IMG/VR virus record: IMGVR_UViG_3300044997_000784
Location: 1-43,435 of that record
DNA length: 43,435 nt
Strand: one strand, 5' to 3'
Origin: a virus
The position numbers and the translations under genes were made by a program. The first letter of the stretch is position 1, and each line of letters begins with the position of its first letter. Below the pieces are notes generated by a model, which had not been told where the DNA came from, did no database searches, and was given only the letters and a program-made list of their open reading frames with translations. Positions 33,357 through 40,571 of the stretch are shown piece by piece.

Positions 33357-34136
33357 TCAGGCGTCCGGGTCCTCGCCTCGGGCGATGGCCTCGGCGCGGC
33401 CCACCTCTTCGCCGTAGGCGCGGAGGCGCGCGAGGTCGTCAGCCGTCCAGGCGCTGATCGGCCTCCCAACGTGCGACTCGGCCGCCTCACGCGAGATCTT
33501 GCGGTCTGCGAGCCAGCGCATCGCGCGCATGTTCCGATCCGCGTCGATCGCGTCCTTCGGCGCGTCTTGCACGGTCGCGCCGTCCTCGGGCATGTCGGCC
33601 GTAGCGATGCCGAGTAGCGCGAGCGCCGTGTACCTGGACAGCAGCGTGATCGTGCTCGCGATGGCCTGCGGCGCGCTCTTGCTGCCGCTCGTGTCGGCGC
33701 CGGCCTCGAGCGCGCACTCCTCGTGGTGGCCGTCCTGGTGCGTCAGGCGGCACGTCACGCGCACGCCTCCGCGCTCGCCGGTAGACGGGACCCACGCGAG
33801 CGAGAAGCCGTGCGCCGTGAGCGGCTGGGTGATCGCGTCCATGATGCCCGCGAGCGACGCGTGCTTGTAGAACGTGCGCCCCTTGGCGCTCTGGTAGTCC
33901 ACGGTCGAGTCCTTGCGAATCACCGTCGGAAGGTCGCGCTTGAGCGCAGCGAGCGCGCGCGAGTAGCTCTTGCGCGCCTCGCCCGCTTCCCACTCGCGCT
34001 GCACGGAAAGCAGCTCTCGCATCGTGGCAGGATCGGCAAGGGCGCCGCTCGCCATCGCGGCCTGCACGAGCGGGTGCATCCGCTCCACGGTCTCTCTCGG
34101 CGCCGTCACGATCGCGGCCTTGTGCGAGTCACTCAT
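33357..34136 (-). CDS. ERF-family single-strand annealing protein
   Basis: 259 residues matching the ERF superfamily: the typical KSYSRALAALKRDLPTV start of the core, then FYKHASLAGIMDAITQPLTA, HGFSLAWVPSTGERGGVRV, and APQAIASTITLLSRYTALAL with the downstream LLGIATADMPEDG. ERF proteins anneal complementary strands during phage recombination. The ATG at 34136 has GGGAGGA six bases before it; an ATG at 34142 is too close to that site. Directly downstream of a RecE-like exonuclease, forming a RecET-type pair. Confidence 0.88.
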   Translation of the reverse strand: MSDSHKAAIVTAPRETVERMHPLVQAAMASGALADPATMRELLSVQREWEAGEARKSYSRALAALKRDLPTVIRKDSTVDYQSAKGRTFYKHASLAGIMDAITQPLTAHGFSLAWVPSTGERGGVRVTCRLTHQDGHHEECALEAGADTSGSKSAPQAIASTITLLSRYTALALLGIATADMPEDGATVQDAPKDAIDADRNMRAMRWLADRKISREAAESHVGRPISAWTADDLARLRAYGEEVGRAEAIARGEDPDA

Positions 34137-35044
34137 CACCATTCCTCCCGGTTGCTGTCATCACCGCCGGCTGCCCACGGCGGCACCCACAGGTCCACGA
34201 CGCCAGGCGCGAGGCCTGGCCACCATCCGGCCGCCTGGCAGTCGGCGTAGCGGCGCAAGAGACCTCGGTAGAAAGAGCGCCCACGCTCGATCCACTCGGA
34301 CCCCAGACGCGCGGGGATCACGTCGTACGGCTCCACCGTCTGCACGCCGATGATGAGAGCCTGCGACGAGAGGTCGTGGAGGCGCTTCGTTGCGATGGCC
34401 CCGTCGAGGTAGAACGCGAGCTGCCCGTGGTACAGGCGTCCGGCCACCTCGCGCACAAGCGCCGCGACGGTCTCGGCGCTCGTGCTCTTGACGTCGAGCA
34501 GGTAGGACGGTGCGAGGTAGTCGAGGCGACCCTTGCACCGGAGCCCGGTCTCCTCGTCGGTCCATGTGACGACCTCCTCCGCGTGCCCGCCGCGGAGCAT
34601 GTCGCGCACGGCCGGATGGGCGCGCGCCGACTCCGCGCAACGCGTGACGAGCTCGTACTCGTCAGCGTCGAGTACGATCGCGTTCGGATCGCGCGAGGCG
34701 TTCCACGTCGCGCGCCGGATTCTCCCGGCCTTCGTGCGCCCGTCTCCGAGGTCGGGCTTCGTGATGTACGCGGTCGAGAACCTCTCGGGCTCGAGGATGG
34801 CGCAGTGGATGGCGTTGCCGACGCGCAGCGCCCTCGTCTCATCGCGCGGATGCGTGCGCCGCCACTCGAGGAGCTTTGCGCTCGTGGCGAGGTGCACGAG
34901 CGACGACCAGTTCACCGCGTCGATCGCGTCGTAGCGGTCGGCGGCCTCGTCGCTGCGACGTGGTGCGCGAGACGGTTCTGCTCGCGGCGCGGGCAGCGAC
35001 TGCCACGCCTCCGCATCGAGCATCGCGAGGTCGAGGTCACTCAC
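34136..35044 (-). CDS. RecE-like exonuclease (PD-(D/E)XK, YqaJ/DUF3799 type)
   Basis: 302 residues. The nuclease motifs are visible: His80 (GNAIHCAI), acidic E156-E157 in HAEEVVTW, D175 (CKGRLDYL) and D184-x-K186 (LLDVKST). This is the active-site pattern of RecE and lambda-exonuclease relatives, which resect double-stranded ends to give 3' tails for the annealing protein. The GTG at 35044 is used; it overlaps the upstream stop by eight bases, and an ATG at 35080 is an alternative. Confidence 0.83.
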   Translation of the reverse strand: MSDLDLAMLDAEAWQSLPAPRAEPSRAPRRSDEAADRYDAIDAVNWSSLVHLATSAKLLEWRRTHPRDETRALRVGNAIHCAILEPERFSTAYITKPDLGDGRTKAGRIRRATWNASRDPNAIVLDADEYELVTRCAESARAHPAVRDMLRGGHAEEVVTWTDEETGLRCKGRLDYLAPSYLLDVKSTSAETVAALVREVAGRLYHGQLAFYLDGAIATKRLHDLSSQALIIGVQTVEPYDVIPARLGSEWIERGRSFYRGLLRRYADCQAAGWWPGLAPGVVDLWVPPWAAGGDDSNREEW

Positions 35045-35321
35045 CAGCGGCCTCGGCGCGAAGGGCCATGCCGATGGCACGTGCGCGCGCCCTCGCGATG
35101 CGCCAGGCCTCGCTCTCGAGCCACCCCGGCTCGTCGATGGTGCCGAGATGGACGCAATGGATCTCGCGCTCCGTCACGTCCGGGAAGACCCGGCGGAGCA
35201 GGGTCAGCGCGAGCGCCCACGCCTCGGACTCCATCACGACGCGACCCTGCTCGCGCACGCGGGCCATCGAGCGCGCGAGCTGCTCTTCGGTGTCGTGCCA
35301 AGGCGTGAGGCGCGGGCTCAC
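35037..35321 (-). CDS. Small hypothetical protein in recombination operon
   Basis: 94 residues; helical (HDTEEQLARSMARVREQGRV, SEAWRIARARARAIGMALRA) with a central FPDVTEREIHCVHLGTIDEP segment. GTG start overlaps the upstream stop (GTGA). No family recognised. Confidence 0.55.
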   Translation of the reverse strand: MSPRLTPWHDTEEQLARSMARVREQGRVVMESEAWALALTLLRRVFPDVTEREIHCVHLGTIDEPGWLESEAWRIARARARAIGMALRAEAAGE

Positions 35322-35890
35322 GACGCCACCCGCCCCGCCATGAGCATCGTGAGCGCGTCCTGCGGATCGGGCGCGACGGCCTCGGTGACACGCAGCATGT
35401 CCGAGCCGTGCGGGATGACGTACAGCGCGACGTGCCACCCCTCGCTGTCGCGCCACTGGTGCACGCGCGGCGCGCCGTCGCGGTCCTGCGCGGAGGCCCA
35501 GGCGGCGAACTGCCGCGCCGTCACCTCGCCAGCGAGATGCGAGCGAGCCTCGTCGAGCTCCGCGACGATGGCCTGGGCGGCCTGCGCCATGCGCTCGCGC
35601 ACGACCGCGGCGAGGTGCTCGCGGCCGCTGTCGGTCACCAAGAGCGTTCCGCGCTCGCCGAAGGGTTCTGCCTCGACGCGCGCAACGGCCTGGAGCGCGA
35701 CGCGCACAAGGTGGTCGACCAGACGCTGGGGGTCAGCGGTGATCGGCGCGTCGAGGTCCGGCACGGACGCGCTCACGAGCCCGCGGCCCCCGCAGCGCTC
35801 GCAACCCTCGCCCCCGCAGAACTCGCAGGCCTCGTCATGTTCCCCGCTGTCGATGTGGTCCGCCTCGTAGCGGCTCACCTGCGTCCTCAT
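35318..35890 (-). CDS. DnaJ-type zinc-motif protein, first gene of leftward operon
   Basis: 190 residues. Residues about 22-38 have CEFCGGEGCERCGGRG, two CXXC(G)XG motifs as in DnaJ central zinc domains. The rest is helical then beta (DGAPRVHQWRDSEGWHVALY). It has a GGAGG ribosome site before the ATG at 35890 and is the first gene transcribed from the leftward promoter at 35946-35974. Confidence 0.6.
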   Translation of the reverse strand: MRTQVSRYEADHIDSGEHDEACEFCGGEGCERCGGRGLVSASVPDLDAPITADPQRLVDHLVRVALQAVARVEAEPFGERGTLLVTDSGREHLAAVVRERMAQAAQAIVAELDEARSHLAGEVTARQFAAWASAQDRDGAPRVHQWRDSEGWHVALYVIPHGSDMLRVTEAVAPDPQDALTMLMAGRVAS

Positions 35891-35944
35891 CCGGGACCTC
35901 CATCGCCGCGCATCGCGTCGTGCGGTGCGTCGTGGCAATGGAGG

Positions 35945-35990
35945 AGTTATGCCCTATGGCACTTCTTCGTGCAAGACTTCAGGCATAACT
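35945..35990. promoter_or_regulatory. Left operator region (two tandem operators)
   Basis: The outer repeats AGTTATGCC (35945-35953) and GGCATAACT (35982-35990) are perfect 9-bp inverted copies. OL1 reads TTATGCC-CTAT-GGCAC (centre 35955.5), or on the minus strand GTGCC-ATAG-GGCATAACT. OL2 is a weaker copy centred at 35979.5, exactly 24 bp away. OL1 matches the right operator OR2 at every consensus base outside the 4-bp spacer. Confidence 0.68.
35946..35974 (-). promoter_or_regulatory. Leftward early promoter PL (TTGCAC-17-CATAAC)
   Basis: On the minus strand, -35 TTGCAC (35974-35969) and -10 CATAAC (35951-35946) have a 17-base spacer, giving a start near 35939 and a leader of about 50 bases. 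OL1 is centred four bases upstream of the -10, the same geometry as at PR. Confidence 0.62.
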
Positions 35991-36041
35991 GGAGTGCGTA
36001 AACTCACTCTGAGAGGTCGGCTGCAATAGGACCATGGAGCC

Positions 36042-36593
36042 ATGGACAAGAAGCGCATGGGGTACGCGTTCCTGGTGGGCGCAGGGCTGGCTGCGTGCTC
36101 GAGCGACGTCACTGGCGCCGTGGGCGACGCTATGATCGAGGTCGGAGCCGCGATGACCGATGGGTCCGTTGTCTCAGCTGATGACGCAGATGTGGACGCG
36201 GATTTAGATGCCTGGATCTACACGCCTACCATTCGGACGGAGATCGCGCGGTGTGAGCCATACGACACCGACTACGGCGGTTCGGCCGGGATCGGTCGGG
36301 AATGGTTCGCCCGGACCTCCGCTTCGTACAATCCGGACGACGTGAGGTCCGTGTCGGTTCGGCTCTCCGCGCCCGTCGCGATTGGCGACGGGACGACACT
36401 GCGGTGTCTCGATGCGAGGTGTCCACCGGATGGTGCCCCGCCGCTGGTTGCGAACGCAGTCATCAGCGCCGTGGGCCAGTTCGACGAGAGCGGTCGTCTA
36501 TTCGTGTCCTGTGGCCGCTCGACCATTCGCGGAGAGCCTGCTGCGGAGAGGGGATACCGGTACGACGAGGTCAGTTTCGAGATCACCGAGTGA
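36042..36593 (+). CDS. Lipoprotein in immunity region (possible conversion or exclusion factor)
   Basis: 183 residues. A classic lipoprotein signal: basic MDKKR, a hydrophobic stretch and lipobox LAAC at residues 16-19. The mature part is Asp-rich at first (DDADVDADLDAWIY), then a compact beta-like domain with four cysteines (RCEPYD, RCLDARCPPD, VSCGR). It lies divergent to the leftward operon; a CATAAC -10 copy at 35984-35989 faces it, though without a good -35. Phage lipoproteins near immunity genes often block superinfecting phage or change the host surface; this role is inference. A lysis (spanin) role is less likely here. Confidence 0.65.
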   Translation: MDKKRMGYAFLVGAGLAACSSDVTGAVGDAMIEVGAAMTDGSVVSADDADVDADLDAWIYTPTIRTEIARCEPYDTDYGGSAGIGREWFARTSASYNPDDVRSVSVRLSAPVAIGDGTTLRCLDARCPPDGAPPLVANAVISAVGQFDESGRLFVSCGRSTIRGEPAAERGYRYDEVSFEITE

Positions 36594-36633
36594 CCTGTCA
36601 GTCCACTCCCCCGCGGACCGACGATCGATCCGC

Positions 36634-37296
36634 ATGGCAGGACCAGAGGATTGGGAAGGGGCCGCGGCAGAGCTGCTCGATGCGACGTGCACGACCGCCC
36701 CCGTCGACGCGCTCTCGCTCGCGGGCGCATGCGGCCTCGAGGTGCGGACGAGACGACGCGCCGGCGCGCAGCTCGACCGTGATGTTCTCTGGGTCGAGGA
36801 GGGCGCCCGCCCGGAGCGCCTCCAGGGCCTCGTCGCGCATGAGCTCGGCCACGTCGCCCTCGATCGCGCGGGCCTCGAGCAGAGCGAGCGCGGGGCGACC
36901 TACGTGGGCGGCGCGCTGCGGTTGCCGCGGCGTGAGCTACTGCGCGACCTGCGCGAGACCGCGTGGTCGCTCGATGCGCTCCGCGCGCGCCACCCGCACG
37001 CGAGCGCGACCGCGATCGGCGTGCGCATCACGCAGCTCCGCACCGCGTGCGTCGCGCTCTTCGATGTGCACGGACGCGTGAGGCCCTGGCGCGTCGCGGG
37101 CGAGGGCATCGGGCGCGACCTCGCGGCGCGGCCGACCGTGCTCGAGCACGAGCTCGCGCTCGAGGCGTGGCAGGCGGGCCGGGAGGTGCGCCACGGCGAG
37201 CTCGTGATCGCACACCCGCTGCCTGACTACGCGCCGGGCGAGCACCGCGTGCTCGTCGTGGGGCATGCGGCGGAGTTGCGTGGTGCGCCGGGCTAA
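36634..37296 (+). CDS. ImmA/IrrE-family metallopeptidase
   Basis: 220 residues. Residues 1-115 are an ImmA/IrrE-type domain: LSLAGACGLEVRTRRRA, DVLWVEEGARPERL, and the zinc motif HELGH (H69, E70, H73). Relatives cleave phage or mobile-element repressors on a DNA-damage or quorum signal. The C-terminal 100 residues add a beta-rich domain. The likely target is the repressor at 38629-39174. The gene follows the lipoprotein in the same direction and converges on the DprA-like gene, overlapping its end by four bases. Confidence 0.8.
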   Translation: MAGPEDWEGAAAELLDATCTTAPVDALSLAGACGLEVRTRRRAGAQLDRDVLWVEEGARPERLQGLVAHELGHVALDRAGLEQSERGATYVGGALRLPRRELLRDLRETAWSLDALRARHPHASATAIGVRITQLRTACVALFDVHGRVRPWRVAGEGIGRDLAARPTVLEHELALEAWQAGREVRHGELVIAHPLPDYAPGEHRVLVVGHAAELRGAPG

Positions 37297-37970
37297 GCGC
37301 CGATCGAGTCCACGATCTGCCGGACGCTCTCGACCACCTGCGCGCCAGCCGACCTGAATCGTTCAGGCCACGCGAGCCCCTTGCCCAGGTTGCCCTTCAT
37401 GAAGAACAGCGGCTTTCCAAGCTCCATCGTCTCAGAAGCCTGCGAGAGGCTGCCACTCGTGTCACTGGCCTCGACGATGACCGATGCATGCGTCAGGACG
37501 GCCATCGTGCGGTTCCGCTTGATGAAGTTGGACGGGAACACCTCCGAGCCGCGAGCAAATTGCGAAACGAGAAGGTGCTCAAGCGCGATCTTTCGTTGCA
37601 TCGACGAGTTCGCAGCCGGGTAGGCGCGGTCGGTCGCCGTGCCGATCACAGCAATCGTTCGCCCACCAGCAGCAATCGCGCCGGCGTGCGCCATCGTGTC
37701 GACACCCTCCGCGAGCCCGCTGACCACCACCACACCGTGGGCGACCAGCTCTGTCGCGAGATTTCGCGCAAGTTCGAGCCCCTCAGCCGACGCCTTCCGT
37801 GCGCCGACAATCGCTACCCGTGGGACTCCGTTCAACAAGTGCAGGTCGCCCGAAACGAACACTGGGCGCGGCAGTTTCAGGAGCTCACGCTCGCTGAACG
37901 GACGCACGCGAGAGAGGTCCACCTCGCGTTCCTCGGGTGCGTCGTACCGAACTCTCTTCCGCGTGGCCAC
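37293..37970 (-). CDS. DprA/Smf-like Rossmann-fold protein (SLOG superfamily)
   Basis: 225 residues carrying a full DprA core: VGARKASAEG (55-64), the signature SGLAEGVDTMAH (84-95), GRTIAVIGTATDRAYPA, FIKRNR (149-154) and EASDTSGSLSQA (167-178). It lacks the N-terminal SAM and C-terminal winged-helix domains of bacterial competence DprA, so only the nucleotide/ssDNA-binding fold remains. GTG start, eight bases after the phosphoribosyltransferase stop. Last gene of the repressor operon. SLOG proteins have been proposed as nucleotide-signal sensors in biological conflict systems. A RecA-loading role is the alternative. Confidence 0.82.
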   Translation of the reverse strand: MATRKRVRYDAPEEREVDLSRVRPFSERELLKLPRPVFVSGDLHLLNGVPRVAIVGARKASAEGLELARNLATELVAHGVVVVSGLAEGVDTMAHAGAIAAGGRTIAVIGTATDRAYPAANSSMQRKIALEHLLVSQFARGSEVFPSNFIKRNRTMAVLTHASVIVEASDTSGSLSQASETMELGKPLFFMKGNLGKGLAWPERFRSAGAQVVESVRQIVDSIGA

Positions 37971-37978
37971 GTCTCAAC

Positions 37979-38611
37979 CTACCAGTGCCCATGGGGGTCG
38001 TTCAACGCCTGCTCCGATCCTTCGGTCCACGAGATGCGCCGGATCTGCCAGTCGGAACGATCTGACTCGGGAAAAACCGTGAACCCAGCTGTGAAGATCG
38101 TCGGCTGGCAACCGCCGCCCTCAATCTCGATGATCGAAGCGATGGAGGTGGACCCACGCGTAAGGACATCATCGACAAGAACGACGCGCCCGCTTGGCAC
38201 AGGCCGAACCATCTCGATCGTTTCGTGATGACGCTTCACCGTCACGCGTTCCGCCGCGGGGCTTCGTGACGAGGATGGGATCGTCTCCGTCCGCTCGAGC
38301 GCAAGAACCACGTCACCCCCGAGTCCGGCGCGCACGAGAGACTCTGCGAGTCGCCTTGGAGCGGAAGTTGCGGCCGGGGGGCCCTGCTTGCTCGTGGGGA
38401 TCGGAACCAACGTGACGTCGGAGCCGAGGGCCGGGCACTTGTGTTGAGCGACGATCGCGGCGAAGTAGTCGGCCGCGGTCAGCCCCTGGATTCGTCGGTC
38501 ATCCTTGAGATCGAAGATCAGATTCGTCCGTTCCCGCTGAGCTGGATCCGGGGCCAGCTTCGGCTTGATGTACGGGAACACGCTGTACGCGTACCGGGTC
38601 CAGACAATCAT
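37979..38611 (-). CDS. ComF-like phosphoribosyltransferase
   Basis: 210 residues with a type I phosphoribosyltransferase PRPP-binding loop, VVLVDDVLTRGST at 143-155, a preceding VTLVPIPTSKQGPP segment (67-80) and flanking Rossmann strands. The overall pattern fits ComF-type amidophosphoribosyltransferase-related proteins, but the N-terminal zinc finger of ComF is absent. The ATG at 38611 has a GGAGG ribosome site; a GTG overlapping the repressor stop at 38632 is an alternative start. It is sandwiched between repressor and DprA-like genes, and ComF and DprA are both competence-linked families. A signalling, NAD/nucleotide-modifying or effector role is inference. Confidence 0.75.
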   Translation of the reverse strand: MIVWTRYAYSVFPYIKPKLAPDPAQRERTNLIFDLKDDRRIQGLTAADYFAAIVAQHKCPALGSDVTLVPIPTSKQGPPAATSAPRRLAESLVRAGLGGDVVLALERTETIPSSSRSPAAERVTVKRHHETIEMVRPVPSGRVVLVDDVLTRGSTSIASIIEIEGGGCQPTIFTAGFTVFPESDRSDWQIRRISWTEGSEQALNDPHGHW

Positions 38612-38628
38612 CCCGCCCCCTCCGCTTG

Positions 38629-39174
38629 TCACCGGCCCCGCTTCTTCACGGGCTCGAGCCTCCGCTGCCCGCGCGCCTCGTCGATCTTCGTCTCGATGGG
38701 CGCGCCACGCGCGACGACCTTGCCAGCGTCCTCGGCGATCCAGCCGCGGTGCGCGGCCTCGAAGGCGCCGATCGGCATGTCGCCGGTGCTGAGGCGGATG
38801 CCGCGCAGGCGCTTCGCGTGCTCGGCGCTCGGTGGCTTGCCGATCGCCTCGAGGCTCGCGATGTACGCCTCCGCGCTCGGCGTGCCGCGCTCGTCGTCGC
38901 GCTCGACACGGGTGCCCACGAAGTCGCGGTAGTCGGGCGCGTCGCCGAGGGACGCGTCGTAGAAGAAGCGTTCGTTGACGCCGAGTTCGCTCACGATCGC
39001 GGTCACGTCGTCGAGGCCGGGCCCACGCTCGCCCTTCGCCATCCGCCCGAGATGCGTCTGGTGCCGCCCCGTCAGCTGCGCGAGCCGCGTCTGCCACCCG
39101 TAGCCGAACTCCTGCTCGTACTGCGCGAGAAAGAGCCGCAATCGCTGCGCAGGAAGCGTGGAGTTCTCGGCCAT
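38629..39174 (-). CDS. Phage repressor (CI-like), HTH only
   Basis: 181 residues. An N-terminal lambda-repressor-type HTH lies at about 27-65 (TRLAQLTGRHQTHLGRMAKG, then PGLDDVTAIVSELGV). The C-terminal half has no LexA/S24 peptidase motifs; it ends basic (GQRRLEPVKKRGR). It is divergent from a Cro-like gene and preceded by two operators, so it is the likely prophage repressor. The absent self-cleavage domain fits control by the ImmA-like peptidase. The ATG at 39174 has no clear ribosome site. Confidence 0.78.
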   Translation of the reverse strand: MAENSTLPAQRLRLFLAQYEQEFGYGWQTRLAQLTGRHQTHLGRMAKGERGPGLDDVTAIVSELGVNERFFYDASLGDAPDYRDFVGTRVERDDERGTPSAEAYIASLEAIGKPPSAEHAKRLRGIRLSTGDMPIGAFEAAHRGWIAEDAGKVVARGAPIETKIDEARGQRRLEPVKKRGR

Positions 39175-39204
39175 GCCGAAAGGCTTGCACACTCGGGTCG
39201 GAAG

Positions 39205-39249
39205 ATTGTGCCGTTGGGCTTGACCGCGTTCGTGCCGATAGGCATAACT
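39205..39249. promoter_or_regulatory. Right operator region (OR1, OR2)
   Basis: Two copies of GTGCC-N4-GGC are arranged in tandem: GTGCC-GTTG-GGCTTGAC centred at 39214.5 and GTGCC-GATA-GGCATAACT centred at 39238.5, exactly 24 bp apart. OR2 overlaps the PR spacer and -10; OR1 covers the PR -35 and a possible weak minus-strand -10 (CACAAT, 39210-39205) for the repressor. Confidence 0.68.
39220..39248 (+). promoter_or_regulatory. Rightward early promoter PR (TTGACC-17-CATAAC)
   Basis: -35 TTGACC at 39220-39225, 17-base spacer, -10 CATAAC at 39243-39248. The predicted start, near 39255, is within about two bases of the Cro-like ATG, implying a leaderless transcript. Confidence 0.68.
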
Positions 39250-39256
39250 CCCCATC

Positions 39257-39538
39257 ATGGCATCACAGCGCCTAGCCGCATTCATGGCGTGGGCGAACCT
39301 GACCCAATCGGGCTTCGCCGCGCGCATCCACGTTCACCAGACGTTCGTGGGTCGCCTCCTCTCCGGGTCTCGCGCCCCCGGCCTCGACGCTGCGCTCGCG
39401 ATCGAGCGCGTCACCGCCGAACCGCGCGACGACGGCGAGACCTGGCCCTCCGGTCCGATCCGTGTCGCGGAGTGGGTGCGTGACGACGAGCATGCTCCAA
39501 CCGTAGCTGCTCCCCGTGCGACCACGGAGTGCGCATGA
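39257..39538 (+). CDS. Cro-like HTH regulator
   Basis: 93 residues, small HTH (LTQSGFAARIHVHQTFVGRL, then LSGSRAPGLDAALAIERVTA) divergent from the repressor, the position of lambda cro. It would shut off repressor synthesis and tune the early operons. No ribosome site precedes the ATG (the upstream bases are ACTCCCCATC), consistent with leaderless translation from PR. The stop overlaps the next ATG. Confidence 0.75.
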   Translation: MASQRLAAFMAWANLTQSGFAARIHVHQTFVGRLLSGSRAPGLDAALAIERVTAEPRDDGETWPSGPIRVAEWVRDDEHAPTVAAPRATTECA

Positions 39539-40053
39539 CCAGCGCGCCTCGCACTGCTCGCGTGCTCAGGGAAGAGCGTCGCGCCGCATGGGCGGTCTTC
39601 CTCCACAGCCTGTTCTCTCCGACCGGCGGCACATCGCAGGCCGAGGCGGCCCGCCTCGCAGGCGCGGGCGCAACGAAGGTCGCGCAGTGGTGTGACCCTG
39701 AGCACGAGTCGCAGATGCCCGTGAGCGACGTCGAGGCGCTGCCGGCCGACGTCCGTGTCGCGATCGTCGAGCGCATCCTCGGGCCGGGCTTCCGTGTCGC
39801 GCGGGTCGATGGTGCGGCGCGCGTCGAGGACGACCTTCGTGCGATGTCGAGCATCGCATCGCAGGCCGGCGACGTCGTCGCGCGCTACGCGACCGCGCTC
39901 GCTGACGGTGACGTCACGCCCGACGAGGCTGCCGGCATGCTGCCCGTCGTGCGCGAGCTCGCGCGCACGCTCGCCACGCTTGAGCACGACCTCGCGAGCA
40001 CGGTGAAGGCGCGCGGGCGGCGCCTGCGCTCGATGGCCGGAGGGCGGACGTGA
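39535..40053 (+). CDS. Early regulatory protein, CII-like position
   Basis: 172 residues, mainly helical. Residues about 15-65 contain an HTH-like segment (SQAEAARLAGAGATKVAQWC). A central helical region (DDLRAMSSIASQAGDVVARY) and a C-terminal coiled segment follow. In lambda-like phages the gene after cro is the activator cII; the domain layout (N-terminal HTH, oligomerising tail) fits, but no family match is claimed. The ATG at 39535 overlaps the Cro stop; GTG at 39529 is an alternative. Confidence 0.5.
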   Translation: MTSAPRTARVLREERRAAWAVFLHSLFSPTGGTSQAEAARLAGAGATKVAQWCDPEHESQMPVSDVEALPADVRVAIVERILGPGFRVARVDGAARVEDDLRAMSSIASQAGDVVARYATALADGDVTPDEAAGMLPVVRELARTLATLEHDLASTVKARGRRLRSMAGGRT

Positions 40054-40571
40054 GCGTGAGGACCCCGACGGTCGAACGCGCTCGTGAGATCTGGCGCGAA
40101 GCGATCGCGGCGCGTGCAGCTCGTCTCGGGCCCGCGTGCCCGCCGCGCATGCTGGACTGGCTCGACGCGGCAACGCTCGAGAGAGCGCCGCGCAAGAAAC
40201 GCGTGACGCGGGGGAATCCAGACTCACGCGAGGCGAAGCGGAAACGCGCCTGGCGCGCGAACCCCCTCAACCACGCGCTCGAGCTCGAGCGCGCCGCGGA
40301 GCTTCGCAGGGCCCGGGGCATCCCAACGCGTGAGGAGCACAACGCCGCGATGCGCGCGGAGCGAGAGTCGACTCGCGAGGAGCGCGAGGCGGCGAGAAAT
40401 GCGAAGCGGCGCACGCCCGAAGCGCGAGCAAAGAGCCGCGAGAAGCAGGCTCGCCGGATCGCGTCGATGACGGTGCAGGAACGTCGTGACGCGTGGAACC
40501 GGTACCAGCGGGCCAAGCGTGAGCGCGACCGTGCAGTGCGTGAGGCGCAGGCCGCGGAGGCTGCTGAATGA
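40050..40571 (+). CDS. Highly charged helical protein, possible nucleic-acid binding
   Basis: 173 residues, with about 40 percent Arg/Lys/Glu by eye. It has long uninterrupted charged helix (STREEREAARNAKRRTPEAR, RRDAWNRYQRAKRERDRAVR) and an SREAKRKRAWRANP segment resembling small basic phage DNA-associated proteins. No family recognised. Coupled by four-base overlaps at both ends. Confidence 0.55.
   Translation: MSVRTPTVERAREIWREAIAARAARLGPACPPRMLDWLDAATLERAPRKKRVTRGNPDSREAKRKRAWRANPLNHALELERAAELRRARGIPTREEHNAAMRAERESTREEREAARNAKRRTPEARAKSREKQARRIASMTVQERRDAWNRYQRAKRERDRAVREAQAAEAAE

Noticed and set aside
31604-33457. Plus-strand 617-codon frame opposite the ParB-like gene
   Set aside because: Antisense shadow of a strongly supported ParB-like gene with a good ribosome site; no recognisable domain.
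37293-38611. Captured host competence genes with their usual function
   Set aside because: Both proteins lack the accessory domains of bacterial ComF and DprA and are placed as a coupled pair in the repressor operon, so a simple housekeeping reading was not preferred, though not excluded.
39185-39190. TTGCAC as an additional promoter -35 upstream of the operators
   Set aside because: No matching -10 at 16-18 bases downstream on the plus strand; the PR assignment is clearly better.
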